Of a DNA stretch of 64,000 nt, positions 1 to 10,100 are shown piece after piece; the first letter of the stretch is position 1, and every line of letters begins with the position of its first letter. The DNA comes from Thermoleophilia bacterium (GTDB lineage: Bacteria; Actinomycetota; Thermoleophilia; Miltoncostaeales; Miltoncostaeaceae). The stretch spans positions 62,001-126,000 of the forward strand of contig SHVE01000002.1 in the NCBI GenBank assembly GCA_009694365.1, read 5' to 3'. A program made the translations under genes and the position numbers. Below the pieces are notes generated by a model. The model ran no database searches and was not told the origin of the DNA. It saw only the letters and a program-made list of their open reading frames with translations.

Positions 1-235
1 CGGTAACCGCGTCGTAGCCAAACACCCGAACGGTGCCGGCCGGCCCGCGGATGAGCCCGGCGACGATTCCGATGAGTGTGCTCTTGCCCGACCCGTTGGG
101 GCCGAGGAGTCCGTGAAAGCCCCCGGCGGGGACGGTCAGCGAGAGGTCGTCGAGCGCCGGGGTTCCGTCGTCGTAGACCTTGGTGAGCCCCCGGATCTCC
201 AGAGCGGGAGGCGGACCGGATCGGGGGTCATTCAC
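1..235 (-). CDS. ABC transporter ATP-binding protein (partial, N-terminal part)
   Basis: This is the first 78 or so codons of an ABC ATPase that continues beyond the left edge. The Walker A motif GPNGSGKST is at about residues 45-53, after a typical first strand (LEIRGLTKVY). Signature and Walker B motifs lie outside the window. The GTG start at 235 has AGGA 8 nt upstream; an in-frame ATG at 244 is possible but has no room for a ribosome site. The style resembles ATPases of drug or lipid exporters of the ABC-2 kind, but the substrate cannot be read from this fragment. It is divergent from the purine operon. Confidence 0.85.
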   Translation of the reverse strand, partial: MNDPRSGPPPALEIRGLTKVYDDGTPALDDLSLTVPAGGFHGLLGPNGSGKSTLIGIVAGLIRGPAGTVRVFGYDAVT

Positions 236-568
236 GATGCGCATCCTACCCCGCGTGTCCATGGGACCGATTCCGTGGGATCACGCAACCCGTGGTCCCA
301 GAGTCCCCCGGGGATGGCTCAGGGCGACGGGATGGCACCTCCCCCTGGGAAGCGGAGGGTGGGCCATCGAGACGATCGGTCCGGTGCGGTGCGGGCACAC
401 GGCGGACCGCGCAGGCCGCGGCGGACACGGCCACCCGTCGCGCCGGAACCCCCGTACGCACCGGCGTTTGCGGGTCGCCACGGACACCGCCGGCCCCAAC
501 CGGGCGCATGAAGGCGGAACCCCCCGACCACCTCGGCGGCCGTGGGCGTCGTTGGTAGGGTCCCCTCC
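236..568. other. Gap between divergent ABC ATPase and purD
   Basis: No convincing gene lies here. The region is very GC-rich, and open frames on both strands have no recognisable motifs or start signals. A 7-bp inverted repeat (TGGGACC at 262-268, GGTCCCA at 294-300) with a 25-nt spacer is present, of unknown role. The purD -10 box is at its right end. Confidence 0.5.
556..561 (+). promoter_or_regulatory. -10 box TAGGGT of purD, leaderless type
   Basis: TAGGGT ends 7 nt before the purD GTG at 569, so transcription would start at or next to the start codon. No Shine-Dalgarno sequence is present. The same arrangement recurs across the window. Confidence 0.5.
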
Positions 569-1833
569 GTGGCGCGTCGAGCACTCGTGGTGGGGAGCGG
601 TGGACGCGAGCACGCGCTCGTGCGCGCGCTTGCGGCGACCGGTTGGACCGTTATCGCCGCGCCCGGCAACCCCGGCATCGCCACCGACGCCGACGTGCGC
701 GACGTCGGCATGCACGACCACGCCGGCATGGTGGACCTCGCGCTCGCCGAACGGGTCGATCTCGTGATCATCGGACCCGAGGCGCCGCTAGTGGCGGGCC
801 TGGCCGACGTTCTGCGCGTGGCCGGGTGTGCGGTGCTCGGGCCGTCCGCCGAGGCGGCCCGCCTAGAAGGCAGCAAGGCCTTCGCCAAGGAGATCATGGT
901 GGCCGCCGAGGTACTTACCGCGCGGTCGGTGACGGTCACCGACGTGGTGGCGGGCATGGCCGCCGTGGCCGAGTTCGGCACGCCGGTGGCCATCAAGGCC
1001 GACGGACTGGCGGCCGGCAAGGGCGTGGTCATCGCCCAGGATGAGGCGGAGGCCTGCGCCGCCCTTCAGATGATGATCGACGATGCCGTGTTCGGCAATG
1101 CCGGCCGCACCGTGGTGGTGGAGGAGGGCCTCGTGGGGCCCGAGGTGTCGTTGCTGGCCATCAGTGACGGCACGGCGGTGGCCCGGTTTCCTGCGGCCCG
1201 CGACTACAAGCCGATCGGCGACGGCAACACCGGGTCGATGACCGGCGGCATGGGGTCGGTCTCGCCCGTACCCGACATCCCCGACCACCTCGCCGACCAG
1301 TTGGTGGAGACCGTGCACCGCCCGGTCATCCGGGAGATGGCGCGCCGGGGGATCCCGTTCAACGGCGTGCTCTACGCCGGGATCATGATGACGGCGAGCG
1401 GTCCCACAGTGCTCGAGTTCAACGTGCGCTTTGGCGATCCGGAGACGCAGGCTCTGCTGCCGCGGGTGGGGGGCGACCTCGGGGAGATCTTGCTAGCCGC
1501 CGCTACCGGCGGACTGGCCGACAGCCCCGTGCCCGTAAGCGGCGAGGCATCGGTGGCCGTCGTGCTCGCCGCCGCCAATTACCCCGGAGACCCGCGTACG
1601 GGCGACACAATCACGGGCATCGCCGATGCACTGGCCACCGGGGCCAACGTGTTTCAGGCCGGTACCGCGCGGGGTACGAGCGGTGATCTCGTAACACACG
1701 GCGGGCGAGTGCTGGCCGTGCAGGCGTGCGGGTCCGACGTGGAAGCCGCGCGCGAGCGCGCCTACGCCGCCGCCGACCTTATCCACTTCGACGGCAAGCA
1801 GATGCGGCGCGACATCGCCGCGGGGATGGACAG

Positions 1834-1837
<4 letters not shown>
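569..1837 (+). CDS. purD: Phosphoribosylamine-glycine ligase
   Basis: Catalyses ATP-dependent joining of glycine to 5-phosphoribosylamine, step two of purine synthesis. The 422-residue product matches the usual family length. It starts with the N-domain motif GSGGREHAL near residues 8-16, then shows the ATP-grasp core KADGLAAGKGV near 140 and the metal-binding EFNVRFGDPETQ near 287. The GTG at 569 is chosen over an in-frame GTG at 542 because the homology begins directly after it and a -10 box sits 7 nt upstream. It is the first gene of the purine operon; its stop overlaps the purB ATG (ATGA). Confidence 0.96.
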
Positions 1838-3125
<1,288 letters not shown>

Positions 3126-3129
<4 letters not shown>

Positions 3130-4007
3130 GCCTCATCCTCCGCGGAAAGGTCCGGGAGGTTCACGACGTTGGCGATGGCCAGTTGGTCATGGTGACCAGC
3201 GACCGCATCTCGGCCTACGACGCCGTCATGCCCACCGAAATCCCCGGTAAGGGGCAGGTGCTCACCGCGCTCTCGGTGCACTGGTTCGCCCGCATGGCCG
3301 ACATCGTCCCCAACCACCTCATCAGTTGGCGGCTGTCCGAGATGCCCGACGGCTTTCGAAGCGCGGATCTGGCCGGACGCGTGATGCTGGTGCGCGCGCT
3401 CGACATGCTGCCCGTGGAGTGCGTGGTACGGGGCTACCTCATCGGATCCGGATGGCGTGACTACCGGGCAACCGGCATGACGTCCGGGATCCGCCTGCCT
3501 GAGGGAATGAACCAGGCCAGCCGGTTGCCCGCGCCCATCTTCACGCCGGCCCACAAGGCTCCGGTGGGCGAGCACGACACCAACATCACGATGGACGACA
3601 TGGCGGGAATCGTGGGGCCGGAGTTGGCCTCCGAGGCCCGGCGGCTGTCGCTCGCGGTGTACGCACGGGCGGCAGAGGACTGTGCGGACGCCGGAATCCT
3701 CCTAGCCGACACCAAGTTCGAGATGGGCACCGACGCAAACGGCACCCTCACGCTGGGCGACGAGGTGTGCACCCCCGACTCGTCACGGTTCTGGCCCGCG
3801 GCGACGTGGCAACCGGGCACCAGCCCGGAGAGCTTCGACAAGCAGTACGTACGCGACTGGCTCGACCAGTCGGGCTGGGACCACTCCCCGCCCGCACCCG
3901 AGTTGCCGGCCCACGTGGTGGCGGGGACGCAGGAGCGGTATGTGGCGGCATACGAGCGCATCACCGGCCGCTCGTTCACCAACTGGCTCACGGAGGCCGC
4001 GGAATGA
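3126..4007 (+). CDS. purC: Phosphoribosylaminoimidazole-succinocarboxamide synthase (SAICAR synthetase)
   Basis: Condenses CAIR with aspartate using ATP. The 293-residue protein belongs to the longer SAICAR synthetase class. Visible motifs are the N-terminal KVREVHDVGDG, VTSDRISAYD, the VECVVRGY strand and DTKFEMG near residue 195, followed by GDEVCTPDSSRFW. The GTG at 3126 overlaps the purB stop (GTGA). The preceding enzymes that make CAIR (purE, purK) are not in the window. Confidence 0.96.
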
Positions 4008-4240
4008 CCATCGTCGTCGTCACCGTCATGCCGAAGCGGGGGGTGCTCGACCCACAGGGTCAGGCCGTCTGCGGCGCGCTTACCCACATGGGGTTCGGCA
4101 CCGTCTCCGACGTCCGGGTGGGCAAGCGCATCGAACTGGAGATCGCCGGCCCCGACCCCCTGGCGGAGGCCACTCGGATGTGCGAGGACCTACTCGCCAA
4201 CCAACTGATCGAGGACTTCGACGTGGAGGTCGCGGGGTGA
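4004..4240 (+). CDS. purS: Phosphoribosylformylglycinamidine synthase subunit PurS
   Basis: This is the small 78-residue subunit of the three-part FGAM synthase (PurS-PurQ-PurL), which holds the glutaminase and synthetase together. It begins MTIVVVTVMPKRGVLDPQG, the typical PurS start, and carries the VRVGKRIELE strand. Its position between purC and purQ, with overlaps on both sides, fits the Gram-positive-type split FGAM synthase rather than the single large proteobacterial PurL. Confidence 0.93.
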   Translation: MTIVVVTVMPKRGVLDPQGQAVCGALTHMGFGTVSDVRVGKRIELEIAGPDPLAEATRMCEDLLANQLIEDFDVEVAG

Positions 4241-4881
4241 GCGGGACGCGCGTTGCGGTCCTGCGCTTCCCGGGCACCCTCGACCATGACAGCGCGGCGC
4301 GCGCCGTGCAGGCGGTGGGAGGCGAGGTCGTCATGACCCACCACACCGACACGGCGCTGCCCGCAGGCACGCACGCCGTGGTCATCCCCGGCGGGTTCTC
4401 CTACGGCGACCACCTGCGCCCCGGCGCACTGGCCAGCCGTACGCCCATCATGGCCGCGGTCCACGCGCACGCTGCCGGCGGCGGCAAGGTGCTCGGCATC
4501 TGTAACGGCTTCCAGATCCTGTGCGAGGCGGGCCTACTCCCCGGTGTTCTGCGTCCCAACGCATCACAGATGTTTATCTGCCGGCAAGGCGATCTTGAGG
4601 TTGCCGACGCCGGGACGCCATGGACCGGTGGACTCCCGGTGGGCGCGCGCCTCTCCCTCCCGTTCAAACACCACGACGGCGCGTGGTTTGGTGACCCGGG
4701 ATCCTCGCGGGTGGTCCTGCGCTACCGCGGCGAGAACCCCAACGGGAGCATGGACCGGGTTGCCGGCATCGCGAACCCCATCGGCAATGTGATGGGGCTC
4801 ATGCCGCACCCCGAGGAGGCGCAGGACTCCCTCCTCGGATCCACCGACGGACTCGTGCTGATCGCCGGACTCCTCGCGTGA
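4237..4881 (+). CDS. purQ: Phosphoribosylformylglycinamidine synthase subunit PurQ (glutaminase)
   Basis: Class I glutamine amidotransferase that supplies ammonia to PurL. The 214-residue protein has the oxyanion region GGFSYGDHLRPGA, the nucleophile Cys89 in GICNGFQIL, and the His191/Glu193 pair in MPHPEEA near the C-terminus, so the triad is complete. The GTG start overlaps the purS stop. It works with PurS and PurL encoded on either side. Confidence 0.96.
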   Translation: MSGTRVAVLRFPGTLDHDSAARAVQAVGGEVVMTHHTDTALPAGTHAVVIPGGFSYGDHLRPGALASRTPIMAAVHAHAAGGGKVLGICNGFQILCEAGLLPGVLRPNASQMFICRQGDLEVADAGTPWTGGLPVGARLSLPFKHHDGAWFGDPGSSRVVLRYRGENPNGSMDRVAGIANPIGNVMGLMPHPEEAQDSLLGSTDGLVLIAGLLA

Positions 4882-7064
4882 GCACCGACATTCCCCTTCA
4901 CCGCACGCTGGGCCTCACCGACGACGAGGCCGCGCGCATCGTCGAGCTGATGGGTCGTGAACCCACCGATCCCGAACTCGTGATGTTCAGCCTTATGTGG
5001 AGCGAGCACTGCTCGTACAAGCACTCCAAGCCGCTGCTCTCCGGATTCCCGACCGACGGACCCCGCGTGGTGATGGGCCCGGGCGAGAACGCCGGTGCCG
5101 TGGACGTGGGCGACGGCCTGGCAATCGTCTTCAAGGTAGAGAGCCACAACCACCCATCGGCCGTCGAGCCCTTTGAGGGCGCCGCGACGGGTGTGGGCGG
5201 GATCGTCCGCGACATCATCGCCGTGGGTGCCACACCCATCGCGCTCCTCGACTCACTGCGGTTCGGCAACCTCACCTCCCCGCGATCGCGCTTCCTCTTC
5301 CGTCGCGCCGTGGAGGGCATCAGCCACTATGGCAACTGCATCGGCATCCCCAACGTGGGCGGAGAGGTGCAGTTCGACGAACGGTACGAGGATGCGTGCC
5401 TGATCAACGCCATGTGCGTCGGCGTTGTGCCCCACGACCGGATCCTTTCGTGCGCGGCGAGGGGAATCGGCAACCGCCTCGTGCTCATCGGAAACCGCAC
5501 GGGCCGCGACGGAATTGGCGGCGCGAGCGTGCTGGCGTCGGCCGAGCTGGGGGACGACGACGCCCACAAGCGTCCGAGTGTTCAGGTGGGCGACCCCTTC
5601 ACCGAGCGCAAGCTCATCGACTGCTGCCTCGCCATGAGCGAGGCGGGCGTGTTGGTGGCGCTGCAGGACCTTGGCGCCGCCGGGCTCACCTCCGCCGCGT
5701 CCGAGATGGCCAGCCGGGGGGGCGTGGGCCTCCTGATCGACCTCGATCGCGTACCGCTGCGTGAAGTGGGTCTGACTCCCGGCGAAGTGCTGGTGAGCGA
5801 GAGCCAGGAGCGCATGCTGGCCGTCGTAGAGCCCGGGCGGCTGGATGAGGTGGTGGCCATGGCCACGCGCTTCGAACTGGACGCCACCGACATCGGCGAG
5901 GTCACGGCCACCGGCGATCTCGAGGCCCTCTGGCGCGGTGAGGAGGTGGTGCGCATTCCGTCGCGTTACCTCACCGATGACGTGCCGTTCGCCGACGTGC
6001 CACGCACCCCCGCACCTGCCCCGGTGACCATCGACCTCGATGAGGTCCCCCTGCCGGACGATCTCGCGGCCGCATGGCTCGCCCTGCTGGGCGACCCCAA
6101 CGTTGCCGACAAGCGCTGGATCTTCGAGCAGTACGACTACCTGGTGGGCGCCAACACCATGCGACGCCCGGGTGGGGACGGCGGCGTGGTGCGCATTCCG
6201 GGCACCAACCGGGCTGTCGCCCTCACGCTCGACTGCGCCGAGTGGCACTGCGAGATCGATCCGTACGGCGGGGGTATGGCATCGGTACTCGAGGCCGCGA
6301 GAAATGTGGCGTGCACCGGCGCGGTGCCCATCGCGGCTACCGACTGCCTCAACTTTGCCAACCCCGAGAAGGGCAGCACGGGGTGGCGACTAGTGGAGAG
6401 CATCCGCGGAATGGCCGACGCCCTGCGCGCCATCGATACACCCATCGTGTCGGGCAACGTCTCCTTGTACAACGAATCGCCACGAGGGCCGATCTTCCCC
6501 ACTCCCGTCGTAGGCATCGTGGGACTTCTGGAGGACGCATCGACGAGCGTGGGAACGGCGTTCCACCGCGATGGCGACGTGATCGTGCTCATTGGGTACG
6601 GCGAGCCGCGAGTGGATGCCAGCCGGTATCTGGGGCGGTGCGCGGGCCACCCCCCCACGCCGGAGCCCGCGCGGGATGCGGCCCTCTTCCGCCTACTGGC
6701 AAGAGCCGCGGCCGGCCGCCTGCTGGCCAGCGCGCACGATGTGAGCGAGGGCGGTCTGGCCGTGACCGTGGCGGAGTCGGCCATCGCTGGGGATATCGGT
6801 GCGGTGATCACAATCGGTGACGGACGCCGCGCCGACGAGGCACTCTTCGGCGAGGGGGGGGCGCGAGTGGTGGCGTCAGTGACACCCGACCGCGTGGCCG
6901 CCGTTCAGGCGCTGGCCGGTGAGGGAATCGAGGTGACGACCATCGGCACCGTGGGGGGCGACACCGTCGCCATCACGGTGGGACGGTTCGTGGCGCGGGT
7001 GTCGCTGGATGATGCACGTCGAGTGTGGAAAGGTTCCATTCCCGAGGCGTTGGAGGCGCGGTGA
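4878..7064 (+). CDS. purL: Phosphoribosylformylglycinamidine synthase subunit PurL
   Basis: ATP-dependent amidation of FGAR to FGAM. The 728-residue protein is the small PurL type that needs PurS and PurQ. It shows WSEHCSYKHSKPLL near residues 38-51, FKVESHNHPSAVEP near 95, GGEVQFDERY near 165, and two tandem PurM-like halves; the C-terminal half has SAHDVSEGGLAVTVAE. The GTG start overlaps purQ and the stop overlaps the purF GTG, continuing the coupled operon. Confidence 0.96.
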   Translation: MSTDIPLHRTLGLTDDEAARIVELMGREPTDPELVMFSLMWSEHCSYKHSKPLLSGFPTDGPRVVMGPGENAGAVDVGDGLAIVFKVESHNHPSAVEPFEGAATGVGGIVRDIIAVGATPIALLDSLRFGNLTSPRSRFLFRRAVEGISHYGNCIGIPNVGGEVQFDERYEDACLINAMCVGVVPHDRILSCAARGIGNRLVLIGNRTGRDGIGGASVLASAELGDDDAHKRPSVQVGDPFTERKLIDCCLAMSEAGVLVALQDLGAAGLTSAASEMASRGGVGLLIDLDRVPLREVGLTPGEVLVSESQERMLAVVEPGRLDEVVAMATRFELDATDIGEVTATGDLEALWRGEEVVRIPSRYLTDDVPFADVPRTPAPAPVTIDLDEVPLPDDLAAAWLALLGDPNVADKRWIFEQYDYLVGANTMRRPGGDGGVVRIPGTNRAVALTLDCAEWHCEIDPYGGGMASVLEAARNVACTGAVPIAATDCLNFANPEKGSTGWRLVESIRGMADALRAIDTPIVSGNVSLYNESPRGPIFPTPVVGIVGLLEDASTSVGTAFHRDGDVIVLIGYGEPRVDASRYLGRCAGHPPTPEPARDAALFRLLARAAAGRLLASAHDVSEGGLAVTVAESAIAGDIGAVITIGDGRRADEALFGEGGARVVASVTPDRVAAVQALAGEGIEVTTIGTVGGDTVAITVGRFVARVSLDDARRVWKGSIPEALEAR

Positions 7065-8494
7065 CCGCGGACCTACTCGATCAGGACCATCCCAATGAGG
7101 AGTGCGGTGTGTTCGGGGTTGTCGCCCCGGGCCGTGATGTGGCACGCATTACCTTCTTTGGCCTGCACGCGCTGCAGCACCGCGGACAGGAGAGCGCCGG
7201 AATCGCCGTGAGCGACGGAACGCACATCATCGTGCAGCGCGAACTAGGCCTCGTGTCGTCGGTGTTCGACGAACCCGCCCTGCGCAGCCTGACGGGCGAC
7301 AGCGCCATCGGTCACGTGCGGTACTCCACCACCGGCACGAACAAGTGGGACAACGCCCAGCCGGTGGCGCTCCCACGCGGTGCCGGCCTCGTGGCGCTCG
7401 GGCACAACGGTAACCTCACCAACAGCGATGCCCTGAGGCGGCGGCTCGGGGACATGGGCCACGAGCTGCAGGCCACCACGGACAGTGAGATGATCACCGC
7501 GCTCATCAGCCATGAGCCCGGAACCCTCCTCGACGCCGTGTGCAACGTCATGCCGCTACTACAAGGCGCCTATTCGATCGTGGCCCTCAGCGAAACCGAA
7601 CTGGTGGCGTTCCGCGACCCCAACGGCGTGCGGCCGCTGGTGATCGGCCGGATCGACCACGGGTGGTGCGTCGCATCCGAAACCTGCGCCCTCGACCAGG
7701 TGGGCGCGGTACTTGACCGCGAGGTGGAACCCGGCGAGGCCGTGCGCATCACCGCCGAGGGAATCGAGAGCCGCAGGGCGATGCCCGCCGCCCCGCGTTC
7801 ACTGTGCATCTTCGAGGCCATCTACTTCGCCCGGCCCGACAGCATTATCGATGGTCAGGCCGTCTGGGAGTCCCGCCGCGACATGGGCATCGAGCTTGCG
7901 GGGGAGGCCTCGGTGGAGGCCGACCTGGTTGTGGGGCTGCCCGACTCGGGGACCCCCGCCGCCATCGGGTACGCCCAGGCGTCGGGCATCCCGTACTCCG
8001 AGGCCGTGGTCCGAAACCGCTACGTTGGACGCTCGTTCATCCAGCCCGACCAAGCCCTGCGCGCGCAGGGCGTCAAGCTGAAGTTCAACCCGCTGGCCAG
8101 CGTGATCGCCGGCAAGCGCCTCATCGTGGTCGACGACTCGATCGTGCGCGGCACCACCACCCGGAAGACCGTGGCGATGCTCTTCGACGCTGGCGCCGCC
8201 GAGGTCCACCTCCGCATCTCGTCGCCACCCATCGCATGGCCGTGCTTCTACGGAATCGACATGGCCGAACGGGACGACCTGATCGCGGCGCACATGAGCC
8301 CGGCCGAGGTGGCGGCATCGGTCGGCGCCACGAGTCTCGCCTACCTGAGCCTCGACGGCCTCCAACGCGCCATGGGTCGTCCGGCCGAGGGCTACTGCCG
8401 CGCGTGCTTCACCGGCCAGTACCCCATTCCGGTTCCCGACGCGTCCGGAAAACTGCGTTTCGAGGCCGCCGCAGGCCCCGTCCCCAGCCGGTAG
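7061..8494 (+). CDS. purF: Amidophosphoribosyltransferase
   Basis: Commits PRPP and glutamine to purine synthesis. The 477-residue protein has an N-terminal Ntn glutaminase domain whose nucleophile Cys15 (NEECGVFG) follows a short propeptide, and a C-terminal phosphoribosyltransferase domain with the PRPP loop VVDDSIVRGTT near residues 355-365. A YCRAC motif near the C-terminus, with other spaced cysteines, suggests the Bacillus-type enzyme with a 4Fe-4S cluster and propeptide processing. The start at 7061 overlaps purL. Confidence 0.96.
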   Translation: MTADLLDQDHPNEECGVFGVVAPGRDVARITFFGLHALQHRGQESAGIAVSDGTHIIVQRELGLVSSVFDEPALRSLTGDSAIGHVRYSTTGTNKWDNAQPVALPRGAGLVALGHNGNLTNSDALRRRLGDMGHELQATTDSEMITALISHEPGTLLDAVCNVMPLLQGAYSIVALSETELVAFRDPNGVRPLVIGRIDHGWCVASETCALDQVGAVLDREVEPGEAVRITAEGIESRRAMPAAPRSLCIFEAIYFARPDSIIDGQAVWESRRDMGIELAGEASVEADLVVGLPDSGTPAAIGYAQASGIPYSEAVVRNRYVGRSFIQPDQALRAQGVKLKFNPLASVIAGKRLIVVDDSIVRGTTTRKTVAMLFDAGAAEVHLRISSPPIAWPCFYGIDMAERDDLIAAHMSPAEVAASVGATSLAYLSLDGLQRAMGRPAEGYCRACFTGQYPIPVPDASGKLRFEAAAGPVPSR

Positions 8495-8497
8495 CCT
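8492..8497 (+). promoter_or_regulatory. Possible internal -10 box TAGCCT before purM
   Basis: TAGCCT overlaps the purF stop codon and ends 7 nt before the purM GTG, and no Shine-Dalgarno sequence is visible. It may give purM-purN-purH a second, leaderless promoter inside the operon. The signal is short and partly formed by the TAG stop. Confidence 0.4.
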
Positions 8498-8504
8498 CGC
8501 GGGC

Positions 8505-9470
8505 GTGGCCGACCAACAGATCTCCTACGACGATGCGGGCGTTAACTTGGGTGCGGCCCGGGCGTTGACCGAGGGTATCCGCGGCCTTGTGCATGGCGGC
8601 ACCACGGGCTTCGCGGGCATGCTGGATATGCCCCCCATGCGTGACCCGGTACTGGTGGCGTGCACCGACGGCGTGGGCACTAAGGTGCTGCTCGCCCGCC
8701 AGATGGGTGATGTCTCCGGCCTCGGCCAGGACCTCGTGGGGATGAGCGTCAACGATCTCGTGTGCTCGGGGGCCACGCCGTTGTTCTTTCTCGACTACCT
8801 CGCGGTTGGCAAATTGGACCCGGTCGAGGCGACCATGATCATCTCGTCGGTACGCGCGGCGTGCCTCGCGTCGGGCTGTGTGCTGCTGGGCGGTGAGACG
8901 GCGGAGATGCCCGGGCTCTACGCGGAGGGCCACTTCGACATGGCCGGGTTCGCCGTGGGCGCCGTAGAGAGGGCCGAGATGCTCGGCCCGGATCGCGTGG
9001 TGGCCGGCGACGTGATCGTGGGAATCGAGAGCAGCGGTATCCACAGCAACGGCTATTCGCTGGTACGCACGCTGGTGGCAAGTGGTGCCATCACGGCCGA
9101 GCGATCGTTGCTCGCCCCCACCCGCCTGTACCCCGCCGACATCCAGACCCTCCAAGCGTCGGGCGTAGAACTGCACGCGATCGCCCACATCACCGGCGGC
9201 GGGCTTCCCGGGAACCTGCCACGCGCCATCCCCGAGGGGCTTCGGCCCGTGCTGCGCACGGGGTCGTGGCCGCAGGCACCGGCGATCGCCCACGTGCTCG
9301 CGAGCGACGCCGTGGACGAGGACTCCGCGTGGGAGACCTTCAACATGGGGCTCGGGATGTGTCTGGTCATGCCCACGGCCGCCGCCGCCCGCGCGGTGGA
9401 CTTGGTGAGTGGCGCCCACGTGGTGGGACGCGTAGAACCCGGGCCGGCCGGCCTCGCCTGGGAGGACTGA
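8505..9470 (+). CDS. purM: Phosphoribosylformylglycinamidine cyclo-ligase (AIR synthetase)
   Basis: Closes the imidazole ring of FGAM to give AIR. Motifs include SYDDAGVNLGAA at the N-terminus, CTDGVGTKVLLA near residue 50, and LLGGETAEMPGLY near 127, followed by GIESSGIHSNGYSLVR. At 321 residues it is slightly shorter than most PurM proteins (about 345), with the C-terminal end trimmed. It follows purF after 10 nt and overlaps purN by one base. Confidence 0.95.
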   Translation: MADQQISYDDAGVNLGAARALTEGIRGLVHGGTTGFAGMLDMPPMRDPVLVACTDGVGTKVLLARQMGDVSGLGQDLVGMSVNDLVCSGATPLFFLDYLAVGKLDPVEATMIISSVRAACLASGCVLLGGETAEMPGLYAEGHFDMAGFAVGAVERAEMLGPDRVVAGDVIVGIESSGIHSNGYSLVRTLVASGAITAERSLLAPTRLYPADIQTLQASGVELHAIAHITGGGLPGNLPRAIPEGLRPVLRTGSWPQAPAIAHVLASDAVDEDSAWETFNMGLGMCLVMPTAAAARAVDLVSGAHVVGRVEPGPAGLAWED

Positions 9471-10099
9471 TGCAGCGCGTGGTCGTGATGGTGTCGGGCA
9501 ACGGCACCAACCTGCAGGTGCTCATCGACGACGTACACGCCAACCCAGCGGTCGCGTCCGAAATCGTGCTGGTGGTGTGCTCCACGGAAGGCGCTCGGGC
9601 GCTCGGGCGTGCCGAGGTTGCGGGCATCCCCACGGCCGTGGTGGCGATGGGCGACCCCCCCGATCGCGAGGACCGGGACCGCCGCTTGGGCGAGGTGGTT
9701 GGGGGAGCCAAGCCCGATCTCATCGTGATGGCTGGCTGGATGAGCATCGTCACTGCGGTGTTTCTTGACCAGTTCCCCGATTCCGTGATCAACCTGCACC
9801 CCTCGCTGCTGCCCGCGTTCCCCGGCCTGCACGCCATCGAGCAGGCGCTCGAGTGGGGCGTGCAAGTGACGGGCGTCACCGTGCACATCGCCGAAGTGGC
9901 CGTGGACGGCGGCCCGCCGGTACTGCAGGTGCCCGTGCCGGTTCTGGCGGGTGACACGGTGGAGACCCTCAGTGCTCGCATCCACGAGGTGGAGCACCGC
10001 GTTCTCACGCGTACAGTCGTCCTCTTTTCCGAAGGGCGGGTGCAGCGTGACCCGGCCAACCCCCGCCACATGATCGTCAACGACACGGGAGGCTCCTGA
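9470..10099 (+). CDS. purN: Phosphoribosylglycinamide formyltransferase
   Basis: Transfers a formyl group from 10-formyl-THF to GAR. The 209-residue protein starts QRVVVMVSGNGTNLQ, the ribose-phosphate-binding start of PurN, and has the catalytic region INLHPSLLPAFPG and the downstream VHIAEVAVDGGP containing the catalytic Asp. The ATG at 9470 shares its first base with the purM TGA. It is the folate-dependent enzyme rather than PurT. Confidence 0.95.
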   Translation: MQRVVVMVSGNGTNLQVLIDDVHANPAVASEIVLVVCSTEGARALGRAEVAGIPTAVVAMGDPPDREDRDRRLGEVVGGAKPDLIVMAGWMSIVTAVFLDQFPDSVINLHPSLLPAFPGLHAIEQALEWGVQVTGVTVHIAEVAVDGGPPVLQVPVPVLAGDTVETLSARIHEVEHRVLTRTVVLFSEGRVQRDPANPRHMIVNDTGGS

Positions 10100-10100
10100 G